A DNA stretch of 64,000 nucleotides. It comes from Mycocentrospora acerina (taxonomy: Eukaryota; Ascomycota; Dothideomycetes; Pleosporales). The notes beneath the pieces were generated by a model. It had not been told where the DNA came from, ran no database searches, and was given only the letters and a program-made list of their open reading frames with translations. Made by a program: the position numbers and the translations under genes. This document shows, one piece after another, positions 46,202-56,413 of this stretch. Location of the stretch: assembly GCA_022701365.1 (NCBI GenBank), contig JAKUHH010000177.1, positions 1 to 64,000 on the forward strand, read 5' to 3'. Numbering within the stretch: position 1 is the first letter of the stretch; the number at the start of each line of letters is the position of its first letter.

Positions 46202-47104
46202 CTACCAAGCCCCAACAATACCGGCAACCGGAATATCAATGCCTGTGGTGTAGCTGGCACAGTCGCTCAAGAGATAAACGTAAGCCCCCCCAAGCTCTTT
46301 AGGATCTGCTAGTCTGGGCATTCCACCATAGTACTGCATCTTCAGATTCCAATCCGCCGCTTTATCCACAAAATATGTCATCTGTGTCCTCACAAAACCT
46401 GGGGATATGGAATTTACTCGGATCCCGTGTTCCGCCCACTCCATAGCAAGAGTATGGGCCATGTTGCGCACAGCGCCTTTCGTGCCTCCGTATGGCGCTG
46501 AAGGAGCAGCTCGATTCGGACGGTACGAAGTCATGGACGCAGTGAATACGATGGAGCCCTTGATACCGAGCTCGATGAATTTCTTCGCGGCAGCAGTCGC
46601 ACAGAAGTATGCGCCGTAGACATTGAGGTTGAAGAGCTGCTCGAGCTGAGGGCGATCGAACCTCAAGGCCGGCTGGTGTTTGGTCATGCCTGCATTGGCT
46701 ATCATGCCATCGATACGGCCTGACTTCGCAACAATTTGGTCAATTACTGCAGTGACATTTTCCTCGGAGGTGACATCGCAATGAAGATAATGTAGACGCT
46801 TAGGATTGAGTTTCTGAAGTGCACCGAATTCCTCGCCAGGTTCAAAAAGATCGAGCGAATATATTACTGTGACATCGTTTGCGAGACATACGGTTGCAAG
46901 TCCAAGGCCAATTCCTCGGTTTGCGCCAGTGATGGCGATAACTTTGCCCTTCAAGCTGATTTTCCAGTCAAAATCTTCTTTGGGCTCAGTCGAGAGATAT
47001 ACGGGGTTCGCCACGGACTGTTCAACTTGAGTACCATTCCCGTTAGTATGTCCATTAGTTGGCGCACTTTGGGTGGTTTGCGGTATGATTGCGGGGGTCG
47101 TCAT
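46202..47104 (-). CDS. short-chain dehydrogenase/reductase 2 of catabolic cluster
   Basis: This is an intronless 300-aa SDR. The start is placed at MTTPAIIPQTTQ; an in-frame ATG at 47218 would add 38 residues without similarity to SDR1. Motifs are VIAITGANRGIGLGLATVC, YSLDLFEPGEE (acidic beta-2 end), IANAGMTKHQPAL, IVFTASMTSYRPN with the catalytic Ser, and Tyr-Gly-Gly-Thr-Lys in PSAPYGGTKGAVRNM. The C terminus reads ELGGAYVYLLSDCASYTTGI. A flexible ~45-residue Thr/Asn/Gly arm precedes the Rossmann core. The strong likeness to SDR1 indicates a paralogous pair, but the intron content differs (two versus none), so either the duplication is old or one copy came through retroposition or transfer. 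It diverges from the MFS gene. Confidence 0.92.
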   Translation of the reverse strand: MTTPAIIPQTTQSAPTNGHTNGNGTQVEQSVANPVYLSTEPKEDFDWKISLKGKVIAITGANRGIGLGLATVCLANDVTVIYSLDLFEPGEEFGALQKLNPKRLHYLHCDVTSEENVTAVIDQIVAKSGRIDGMIANAGMTKHQPALRFDRPQLEQLFNLNVYGAYFCATAAAKKFIELGIKGSIVFTASMTSYRPNRAAPSAPYGGTKGAVRNMAHTLAMEWAEHGIRVNSISPGFVRTQMTYFVDKAADWNLKMQYYGGMPRLADPKELGGAYVYLLSDCASYTTGIDIPVAGIVGAW

Positions 47105-47670
47105 TTTTGAATACAATATCACAAATTGAGAAATTGTTTTTAAGCACGAAAGTCTGGCAGAGGGTATGGAGACGAAGTGGATGATAGAGTAAATGTTGCC
47201 TCTCTGGAAGAACGGCACTTAAGTGAAACTACGAAGCGAGTCCAACTTCAATTTGTGGGGATAATGATGAAAGCGTTCGACAATCAATCCAATTCGGACC
47301 ATCTTACAGGACTACCATTGTGACGTGCATCCTAGCACTCTCGTGAACCTTACTTCCCCACTAAAAGCCTTTGTCGGCGGGGTACCCTCGTCTCGAGGCT
47401 AAACCCTTGCTATTACACTAGGACCTTAATCCGGGGTAAGTCTGGGGAAGACTCATTGGTCGGATGGCGCACACAAGTGCCATTGGAACACGATAACATC
47501 ACAACTCGATTATCTACAAAGTCGCGAGGTTATCTCATCCTCACAGAGAATATTCCGACTGAACATCCCAGATTGTACCGGGACTTTCCAAAAATCGTAT
47601 CACAAAGAGTCTTCTTCCACACGTTCCCTGTTGTTTATCTCGATACCTCTACCTTTGCATCAACTCCACT
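47105..47670. promoter_or_regulatory. divergent promoter, SDR2 / MFS carrier
   Basis: This is the shared upstream region of 566 bp. It has one copy of the cluster motif near its centre and pyrimidine-rich leader sequence before the MFS ATG. Confidence 0.6.
47386..47398 (+). promoter_or_regulatory. cluster motif copy D, perfect inverted repeat
   Basis: This reads CCTCGTCTCGAGG, a perfect CCTCG-N3-CGAGG inverted repeat. It lies 282 bp upstream of the SDR2 ATG and 273 bp upstream of the MFS ATG, almost equidistant. Confidence 0.55.
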
Positions 47671-49193
47671 ATGTCACCGTCATTGCAGTCTTCTGGAATA
47701 GAAGAGAAAAAGGAGATGAATGACACAAAACAAATTGAGATTACTCAGGAGCTCACGTGGACCCCGGAAGAAGAGAAAAAGCTTGTCAGGAAGATTGATA
47801 CGTTCCTGATGCCAACAATCTGGCTTATGTATTTGCTCTCCTACATGGACCGCACCAAGTACGTAATTACTCTTACATTGAAGTCACCATCACTAAATTT
47901 GTCTTCAGCATTGGAAACGCAAGGATTGCTGGCATGGCCACTGATCTCAAGCTCACTTCCAATCAGTACAGCATCGCTTTGGTTGTCTTCTTCGTCACAT
48001 ACGTGGTTTTTGAGCCACCGTCAAATATGATACTTGTGCGCTTCAAACCATCGCTATACCTACCCGCTCTCATGGTTATCTGGGGCGCTTTGACCTGTGT
48101 CATGGCTGCTATCCAAGACTTCAAACATCTTGTTGCCCTGCGAATCCTCGTGGGCGTTTTTGAAGCGGGATTCGCCCCAGGTGTGCTTTTGATCATCTCG
48201 TCTTGGTACAAGAGGAATGAACAATCAAAACGCTTTGGCGTTTACATGTCGGCCGCTATCTTATCTGGTGCTTTCGGTGGTCTCCTCGCGGGAGCGATCA
48301 CTGGCGGGATGGAAGGCACTGGCGGACTTCGAGGCTGGCGATGGCTGTTCATCATAGAGGGAGTGGCTACAATTGTCTGGGCTGTCATTGCGTCTTTCCT
48401 TTTGCTCGACTTCCCCGCGAACACCTCTCGCCTGACCGAGCGCGAAAGGGCCATCGCAATAGCACGCCTCCGAGACGGCGGTGTCCAAACCCACGCTCAG
48501 GGAGAAGAGAGAATAGGTAAAGGAAAGTCTTTCCGCCTTGCAATACTAGATTGGAGGACCGTAGGATTCATCCTAGGATACATGGTAAATCTCTCTGCCC
48601 GCAAGAAGGCGCTGTAGCTATCGGCACGTAACTAACATCACCAGGTCATTGTCGGCTCCTCGACACTTTCATACTTCTACCCCACTCTTGTTAATGGTCT
48701 CGGGTATAAATCTACTGTGCAAGCACAATATATGACCGCCCCTATCTATGGCGTGGCCTTTGTATGCACAGCCGTCACTACTTACTTCGCCGACTCTATC
48801 TCTAATCACCGCGGCCTTGTCATATCCGCCTGGTTGACTTTCTCACTTATCACTTCTATTCTTGTGTGCGTCGTCTACAACTTTACCGCAAGATACGCTC
48901 TACTGGTACTTATGGCGGCGGGTTTATGGTCATCGAACGCCGTGGCACTGTCCTTTGCGAGCGCAACGTTTGGATCCATGGAGCCAGAGGTCAGGGCTAT
49001 CGCATTGGCGCTGGTAAATGCCATGGGGAATCTAGCTCAGATCTATGGAGCATATTTGTTTCCAGCCCATGACAAACCGAAGTATCTCATGGGCTTTGGT
49101 GTTATCTCTGGGTTGCTTGGATTTGGTATTGCAGTGTATATATTCTTACATGTGGCGTTGAGACGAAAGGAGGGTATCTTCACATTCTTTTGA
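47671..49193 (+). CDS. MFS transporter, anion:cation symporter/allantoate-permease (Dal5) type
   Basis: This encodes a 470-aa plasma-membrane permease from three exons (47671-47858, 47909-48584, 48645-49193). After a charged N terminus comes FLMPTIWLMYLLSYMDRTNI, the TM1 motif with Asp-Arg-Thr-Asn typical of the fungal ACS/Dal5 family. Further signatures are SIALVVFFVTYVVFEPPSNM, VALRILVGVFEAGFAPGVLL, SSWYKRNEQSKRFGVYMSAA and GLRGWRWLFIIEGVATIVWA. The second half starts VIVGSSTLSYFYPTLV. About twelve membrane helices are expected, with the central loop near RDGGVQTHAQGEER. The family carries organic anions, vitamins, dipeptides and sugar acids, so it could import the cluster's substrate. Substrate is not deducible from sequence. 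Confidence 0.93.
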
Positions 49194-51004
49194 GTCGGAT
49201 GATGAGTATTAACTGAACAACATATTACATATGAGAAAGAGTATTATAATACAAATGATGGATTACTTCACTCCTTGTCTTCGCAGATTGATCGAATTAT
49301 TTCTGCAGCCTCAATCTTCAAACTAGCAGGGAATCACCACTTACCCATCGAGAGGTAATTTTCAGATACTCATTGATTCCATGAGGCTAGAAACATCAAG
49401 GAAATTGCCGTGGCCCCTCATCATGCATCTTTTGCAAGTGCGTATCTGATATTTAATCGGAATTCTCACTTAAATTAACATTACTTAAAAGAGGAGCTCC
49501 CAAATCGCTCAGTTATCTTCAAAGTATTGAAACAAGACACTTGTTCTGCATGCTATGTGCACATACTCTATGTTAGTTAACTTATGGAATGCTAAGATAC
49601 ACTTGCACATGTTGTACTGTTCATAAGAGCTATTGTCTGAAGATACCTTGAACAGAGAATTCTTTGGCATCTTCTTTCGAGCTCCGCAAAATAGGAATCG
49701 ATATCTTGCGTTCCGGTTCTAATTACGCAAGTGTTAAGACAAATTATGTTGCGGTGAAACAAGCCATCTAGCCTCTTGCAAATGCCAGCACCTTTAACAC
49801 CTGTTAATATGACGTGACAGTACAATTAAGTGATGCATGATGGTCTAGATCCCCCAGCTCTAGAGCGTTCAAGGTCTTGGAAAGAACTGGCTGAGCTGGA
49901 TGGTGCCTCCAGCGCAGTAGTGGAAGTGCTGCAAATGGACCTTGAATTACGTATCAACCGATCTGCAGAAGATCAAAGAATTATTCAACCTACTTGGTTC
50001 TTTTGTCTCAAATGACTACCACTAATATTGCTCAAAGCAAAACTATTCTCTGGTAGGGGGCCACACCCCAGATCTAGGTTATCCGTCTGGGCTGGCTGAT
50101 GTCAATGCAATGACCGCCACACTGCGCCTTTCCACAGAGTTCAGAAGGTAGCTGGAAATGGTGTGATTTATCCATACAGACAAGCTAAAACGCTGCATGG
50201 GCAAGACTATCGGTCTGAGCCAAGTGCGCTAGGGTTGGTTGTGTAACCTTCTTCATTGATCTACTTGCTGCTTGCTCTGGAAGGTGAATCTGACTTGAGG
50301 CAATAATGATCGCAAGTGGCAGAAGAGACATAGTGCACTATTGGATTGGCATCATAGCATGGCAGTGTAGTAGGGTCAAATGAGGCGTTGTGCTATGCAG
50401 CTGATGTTCATATTTTAGCATCGCACATGAGTGTTTACTTTCTTTTGCAGCTTGACGGTTTCCTAATTGGCTCGTGAACAATGGCGTTACGAAAGGAGCT
50501 GAAGACGCAAGCAAGGTCTTGTAAACGCAAACCGGCACCCCGTATGCCCAAGACTGCTGTTCGTCCCCAAAATCTCCACTGGACTGTCATGCTCTTTGCG
50601 TATCTAGGCTACATACGAAGCAGACATACGATATCATAGTTAAAAGATTGTTAGATAGCTCAAGTTGCAATGCGCAAACATCATAACATAGTGCCCAGCT
50701 AGCTACCAAAGCCAGCTGCCGAGCCCTGCAGCGGTTCAGCTCCCCGCTAGCGCGTGAATAGCGAAAATGATACAAAGCAATACGAGCGATCACGCCAATA
50801 CACCTAGCGCTTCCATCACTAGAATGCTAGGTAAGCTCATGATCTACATTAATATCTCGACCAAAGATTATAGGCTAGATTTATATAATTATATAAATTG
50901 AGTACCCCAGCTCAACATTTCTGCATCGCTCTCAGCATCTTGCTCAGCATCTCTTCTACCATTTTTTCATATCCGCATCATTCATCGTTCCAAAAATAAA
51001 TACC
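49194..51004. other. 1.8-kb gene-poor region
   Basis: Frames at 49592-49825, 49830-50015, 50338-50538 and 50587-50793 are short, without motifs, and probably chance. This starts the A/T-rich right part of the window. The right end is the promoter of the small repeat protein. Confidence 0.55.
50879..50898 (+). promoter_or_regulatory. TATA-containing 20-bp palindrome upstream of the small repeat protein
   Basis: A perfect 20-bp palindrome (atttatataattatataaat) lies about 107-126 bp before the ATG at 51005. It contains TATATAA in both orientations and is followed by a C/T-rich leader with repeated ctcagcatct strings, the layout of a strongly expressed fungal gene. Confidence 0.5.
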
Positions 51005-51376
51005 ATGTCCAAAATTGCTAACTTCGAAGGCAAGCGCATCAAGGGCGACAGTGATGACGCCGTCTACCTCGTTCTCGACAACAAGCTGCGCCATATTGCT
51101 GACCCTACCATCTATGAGGCTCTCTTCGGCACCACTGATATAACATTCGAGAAGGTACCCCAACCTCTGGTTGACGCATTCAGCAAAGGACCCGTCTTGA
51201 ACGAACGTACTCCGTTGGTGAAAGGATTCGATGACGCAGTCTATCTTATTGACGAGGGCAAGAAGAGGTGGATTACAAGCCCAGATGTGTACAACCGCTA
51301 CGGATTCTCTTGGAACAAGATTACGGTGATTGGTGATGTAGTCAAACTTATCCCTAGCGGACCCAACGTTGACTAA
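51005..51376 (+). CDS. 123-aa protein of two tandem VYL-type repeats
   Basis: This is an intronless 123-aa protein without signal peptide or membrane segment. It consists of two copies of a ~44-residue unit. Repeat 1 (about residues 12-55) reads IKGDSDDAVYLVLDNKLRHI then ADPTIYEALFG. Repeat 2 (71-114) reads VKGFDDAVYLIDEGKKRWIT then SPDVYNRYGFSWNKITVI. The pattern K-G-x-D-D-A-V-Y-L-[hydrophobic]-[DE]-x-[GN]-K-[KL]-R-[HW]-I resembles small beta-rich repeats that I recall from scattered bacterial and fungal proteins, for which no biochemical role is established to my knowledge. A TATA-rich promoter and a short C/T-rich leader suggest high expression. Cytosolic location is inferred. The internal repeat makes a chance frame very unlikely. 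Confidence 0.88.
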   Translation: MSKIANFEGKRIKGDSDDAVYLVLDNKLRHIADPTIYEALFGTTDITFEKVPQPLVDAFSKGPVLNERTPLVKGFDDAVYLIDEGKKRWITSPDVYNRYGFSWNKITVIGDVVKLIPSGPNVD

Positions 51377-53183
51377 GTAAGGTACTTTAGCCAGAGGGAC
51401 ACATATTGCAACAGGATGATAAACTGACTTTCTCAGAACCTTGCATTTCAGAAATGAAATGTTCTCTATTAAGATTCAACTTTCTCAACTGCTGCAGAGA
51501 TTACAGTGCAACTGGATGGATATCTCAAAGTACGCCTGTCTTCTATACATGCAACATCTTTCGCATCTATTGTTGCCCAAGTGGTTGCCAAATATACTTT
51601 GTTGCCTGGTTCTTTTTCCCTATCTCAAAGTCATGCAAAAAAATGTGACCAACTTGCATACGTACGTTGGGTTATGTTCTGCCTCACTTCTAATACTCAT
51701 TCTTGTGAACCCTCTTTCTAAAGAGTCATGTGATCTGAATGAAAAATGGGTTCTCCGTATAACGAATACCCCGGATGTTTCTAGACAGATTCGACACCGA
51801 ATATCCAGAGACTTCCTGAATATATGACCGTTTCAATACAAATTTTTGATAGTATTTGCAAGAGCGACCAGTTTAGAGGAACTTGTTGTATTATAAAGAG
51901 TGTAGGACTTAGAGACTATATAGGCGCTGGGTTCTCATGCGCTCGTACACGTGATATTATACCAGTGTTCGCTGACAGTATTGGAATTGGAAAGAGTGTA
52001 CCAACAGGAACTCGGTTCGTTTCATTCCTGTATTATATAACATATAAAATAGGTCCTAACAGCTGAAATTCTTAACGGAAGAAAACTCTCAGTCGGAGCT
52101 TCAACGTGAAGGGAAATTATATCATTCGTTTTCCATGAAATATGCCAAGTGGTTTAGTGAGCCTTCATGCTTCTTTTCTTGTAGTAGTAGCGTAGAGAAA
52201 TCGGTGTAGAGGTATCAAATCATAGAGCAGCCAAAACCTATCTAATTTTGCTCTTGCTTTCCTTACAAATAAGTTTCACAGTTGTTCGATTTCAGGTCCT
52301 AGAAAATTATATCAAGGATTAATCGTTTTTATCAGTCTACAGAGGCCATTAAAGCTCTGATCATAAGGATCTATTTTTAAAAAGCTGAGGTACCTCAAGC
52401 GACTCGTCAGATCCCAATGTATGTTTGCTGGTCCGTTAATAGCCTGAAGAACCTCAGGAGCATGATTGAGATAATTTGGTCTTGGATAGCTCTCTACCTT
52501 CAATGAGGTCTATTTTCGGCCGATGTTGATTGCAGCGTTTTACCTGGTCAATACGATAGAGTGGTTATACTTCTTCGTTTCACATCGAAAATACAGAATT
52601 TTTTATAATTATTGCAACCACAACACTACTATGGTCTTAGATATCCTGGATGATTTTCTTTCGCTGTACTGTTTTGCTAATCTTTGATTCTCAGCTCTGC
52701 ACAAATATGAAAACTTGTCCATCTCTCGTGGCTCGATTTCTGTACGCAGCTAAAGTTTGTAATCACAGTTGGATCTAATGGAAATCTGTTGAACTTAAAG
52801 TAGCTGGTATGCCTCTAAAGTTACTAGGCGCTAACTTGATTAAAAATGTGGGCTGGTTAAAATTCTTCTCCTCGATCATCAGTAGGTCGCAAAGAAGATC
52901 AAACGCCGATTGAAGACAATATCCATAAAATAATGAGAGCATTGCCATTAGGCCTTTTTCGCATTCAAAGTTTCAAAACAACTATGAGAGTTGGAATATT
53001 ACTTCAAGCAAGTATAGCAAAAAGTAGAGGGAACATGGTCTGGCCCTTGAAGAGTCAGATAAACCTAATAATTCTCGGTCTGATTCATTTTCCTTTCAAC
53101 AGTTATACATGTTAGATCGCTTGATAGGACATGTTGAGTCTACATTTTATAGGCCCCAAAATCTGCGTTTTCAATTCTACAGT
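51377..53183. other. 1.8-kb A/T-rich region without recognised gene
   Basis: Short frames such as 51441-51827 and 51824-52066 have skewed composition and no motif. No transposase, reverse transcriptase or tRNA signature is seen. Confidence 0.55.
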
Positions 53184-54254
53184 TTAGTTGTCTTGTATAC
53201 CAACAAGTTTACAAGAGTCTTTCCAGAGTTGATCCTCTTTGGCGGGATCAAATGCCCAAGGTGCATACCCAGGTTTAGTCGTAGGACCCTCGACCTGTAC
53301 AGGTCCCCATTCTCCTGCGTCTTCTAAATATCTTCCTCCGGTGCCTTCATACTCCTTCCCAATGGCAGCCAACACTGTCGTCGCGGCACCCTGCTCTATA
53401 GACTTCAAATGTGCTGCCATCGTAGTGTCTTTTGATACATTCTCTAGAAAAGCAGGATCCAGATGACGGCTTAGTTCGGTTTGAATTACACCAGGGTGAA
53501 GGGCTAGACCATGAAGGCCTCCGGAGCCATAGTATCTTTCGATCGCATTGGACATGTAGAGGTTAGCTGTCTTCGATTGACCATAGGCAATCCATTCGTT
53601 ATACGGTGTCTTCTCAAAGTTGTAGTCGTCAGGTTGAATGCCAGAGAATCGATGCGCAGATGAGCTCAAGATAACAACCCGGGAGTGGAAAGACGATGTG
53701 GAAGATTCCTGCAGAGCCGGTCTGAGAAGCTGAAAGAGTAGGAAGTGACCTTAGTTCATCGAATAGTTAGAAGTGAGATATTTAGTTATACGGTATCAAA
53801 GCCAGAATTTCTCACCTAAATGATTTGTGCCGAATTGGGCTTCGAAACCGTCCGTGGTGGTAGCACGGGATGGTAGAGCCATAATACCGGCGTTGTTTAC
53901 CAATATGTTAAGCTTGCCGCTACTCTGCTTCAGAAAATCATCCGCCGCTGCTCGCACGCTGGCTAGTGACGCAAGATCCAGGGCGATGAGTTTAATATTG
54001 CCCTCAAGGCCAGCAAGTGCCTTCTCTGCTTTCTTTAGGTCTCTAGCAGCAGCGAACACAGTTGCACCAGTTTTAGCGAGAACTCTGACTGTCTCAACCC
54101 CAATACCAGCCGATGTACCAGTAACAAGAATTACTTTGTCATTGAGCTTGCCTTCCAAGCCCTCATCTTTAAGGATATCGAGAGCAGTGGGACGAGCGTC
54201 TCCCGGCCCGTTGGTAAACAAGTGAACTGACGTGTACTTGTTGGAAGGTGGCAT
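53184..54254 (-). CDS. SDR, retinol-dehydrogenase/WWOX-like
   Basis: Two exons (54254-53816, 53749-53184) give a 334-aa SDR of the retinol dehydrogenase / WW-oxidoreductase-like group, which in fungi often acts on secondary metabolites or lipids. Motifs are VILVTGTSAGIGVETVRVLA, FAAARDLKKAEKAL (basic after beta-2, so NADP(H) is likely), ILVNNAGIMALPS, VVILSSSAHRFSGIQPDDYN and Tyr-Gly-Gln-Ser-Lys in IAYGQSKTANLYMSNAI. GLALHPGVIQTELSRHLD follows, then GATTVLAAIGKEYEGTGGRY. An ATG 12 codons upstream (54290) is in frame, but MPPSNKYTS is chosen because the extension is only a hydrophobic stretch absent from the family. Confidence 0.92.
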
Positions 54255-55499
54255 TGTAAGGAAAAGCTGTAAAATCGATGCAAAAAACACGTGTGTGTGT
54301 GGTTATGTGTGAGTTAGTCTCTGTCTTTAAAATCAATCATGCTCACGGTTATATAATTGTTCGCTGTAAATTTCACTTCTTCAGGCATGAGAGACGGTCT
54401 TGTTTCAGTCAAGATTACAAACAAAGACTAACCCTCGGCGATAATACAAACATTATCTCCTTTTGAGAATTGGCCTGCGTTGGATTTGAAACCTAGCATA
54501 TCGTGGAGCAATTGATGGATATCTGCGCTTAATTGGCACTAAGGGAATTAAAGCGTATTTACGGTACGGTCATCTTCCTCTCTAGAATTAGGCTATATTA
54601 GGTTAGAAAACCATAGAACGTTCCCCTTGATCTCATGTCCACAAAAAAACTTGATGCAGTAGTTCTGAACCCAGAATCCAACGAATTTAGAGAATTTCTC
54701 GAATAATATGATTAGTCATCGGTTCTCAGATCGTGTCACGACTGAGCAACGGTCAGGGTACAGTGGAAAACAACCTCATGATTTGATTTTTCAACTTTGT
54801 CCGTTGGAAGTTGTGTCCTTTTTTCTACGGAGTTAATCAATCTCCATGACACGCAACAGAATTGATGCATAACATTTAGAAAAGCAAAACACTGAACCGA
54901 GCCTATCAGTTCGTAAATTGTAGCAAACGTTCAGTTCCTGGTGGATTTATGACCAAAGCTCATTCCGTTCTGAACTCTCATTAAATCCGCCAAAAGATAT
55001 CCCAGCAGTAGGTAAGCAGGTCTTTAAAGTCAACTGTGCTATTTAGGGATTTAAACTTTGAGAGGCATCATACTCATCGATACCCAAGCACTGAAACGGG
55101 GTAACGCTATGGGCATGCTCTATTTGTAATTAATGCTTCGCTTCTTCTCTTCTTCGTCTGCCACCACATCTGCTATGACCGTAACTCCGATACTTGAAAA
55201 ATGAAAGCTGAGCGCTTCAAACTCCTTAGTGGATCATGGCGATAAGAAGGTCGGTTAGCAGTTGCGTTAAATCAGCTCATCCAGTGTGCGGCTTCAAAAT
55301 TCGCGCTTTTAGCAACGAAGCTTCGTAAGCAAAAAACTCGTGTCTGAAGACCGTAAGACTCTCACATTGATTTTTCCAAATTAGATTTAAAGCTGAGGGT
55401 AAATCCATATTTTTACGGACGCCATCTTCGCGCAACACTCAACACTTCCACCTATCATTTCTCGTCTTCTTAAGTCATAATTCCTGACACGTCCTAAGC
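54255..55499. promoter_or_regulatory. 1.2-kb divergent intergenic region between two SDR genes
   Basis: This should contain both promoters. A (gt)n-like stretch occurs near 54288-54312. No gene is seen, and the cluster motif found at 42-47 kb was not noticed here. Confidence 0.5.
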
Positions 55500-56413
55500 A
55501 TGAGTTCACGTACGCCTGTTTGGTTCATTACAGCTGCCTCTTCCGGCTTTGGAAAGTATATGGCTCTTGAAGCTCTATCCCGTGGCCACAAAGTCATTGC
55601 TAGCGCACGAAGTACCGCGAAAATTGCCCACTTGGCTGATAGAGGTGCCGAAACAATCACTCTCGATGTTACCGCACCTCTCTCAGAGCTCCAAAAGATT
55701 GCGAAGGAGGCAAATGAGAAGTACGGCTATATAACCCACCTTGTAAATGCTGCGGGTTATCTGTTGGTCGGTGCTGTCGAGGAGACTTCGTAAGTTACTT
55801 AACTAACTCATATCGGGAATTTAATCTGACAGAAAATAGGCCCCAAGAAGATTTTGACCACTTCAATACGAACGTTTTTGGTATGCTTAATGTTAGCAAA
55901 GCCTTCATTCCTTACCTCCGCGCAACCTCAGGTGAGAAGACTATATCAAATTTTGGTTCACTCGCTTCTTGGGCTGGAGGTCCTGGCTATGCCCTCTACA
56001 CAGGTACGAAGTGGGCTTGCTCAGGAATATCCGAAGCCATGCGTGCCGAGCTCGAACCCTTCGACATAAAAGTTACTGTAGTGGAGCCGGGATACTTTAG
56101 GACTGGCTTCCTCCATGCTGATGCTCAGGTCTCCTCAGCAGTCCGAATCAAGGCATACGATGACACGCAAGTTGGACAGCTGCGAGCCGGTTTGAGTTCA
56201 ATGAATAATAAACAACTGGGAGATGTGGAGAAGGGCTCAAAGATCTTAGTTGACATATTGACGCATACTGGGGTGGCCGAGGGTAAAGATGTACCAGTGC
56301 GTGTTGCATTGGGATCCGATTCGCCGCCTGCAATTCGAATGAAACTGCAGGCGACTGAATCATTGTTGAAGGAGTGGGATCTTATCACAACCACCACAGA
56401 CCACAAGTCATAG
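55500..56413 (+). CDS. SDR, classical NAD(P)-dependent oxidoreductase
   Basis: Two exons (55500-55789, 55840-56413) give a 287-aa SDR of the broad 17-beta-HSD-like/YdfG-like fungal group. Motifs are VWFITAASSGFGKYMALEAL (Thr-Ala-Ala-Ser-Ser-Gly-Phe-Gly, a slightly altered TGxxxGxG with Ala in place of the first Gly), ASARSTAKIAHL (basic, NADP(H)), LVNAAGYLLVGAVEETSP, ISNFGSLASWAGGPG with the catalytic Ser, Tyr-Thr-Gly-Thr-Lys in YALYTGTKWACSGISEAMRA, and VTVVEPGYFRTGFL. The intron phase restores Glu-Thr-Ser-Pro. The substrate is unknown. Its position opposite another SDR in an A/T-rich tract may reflect accessory metabolism. Confidence 0.92.
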
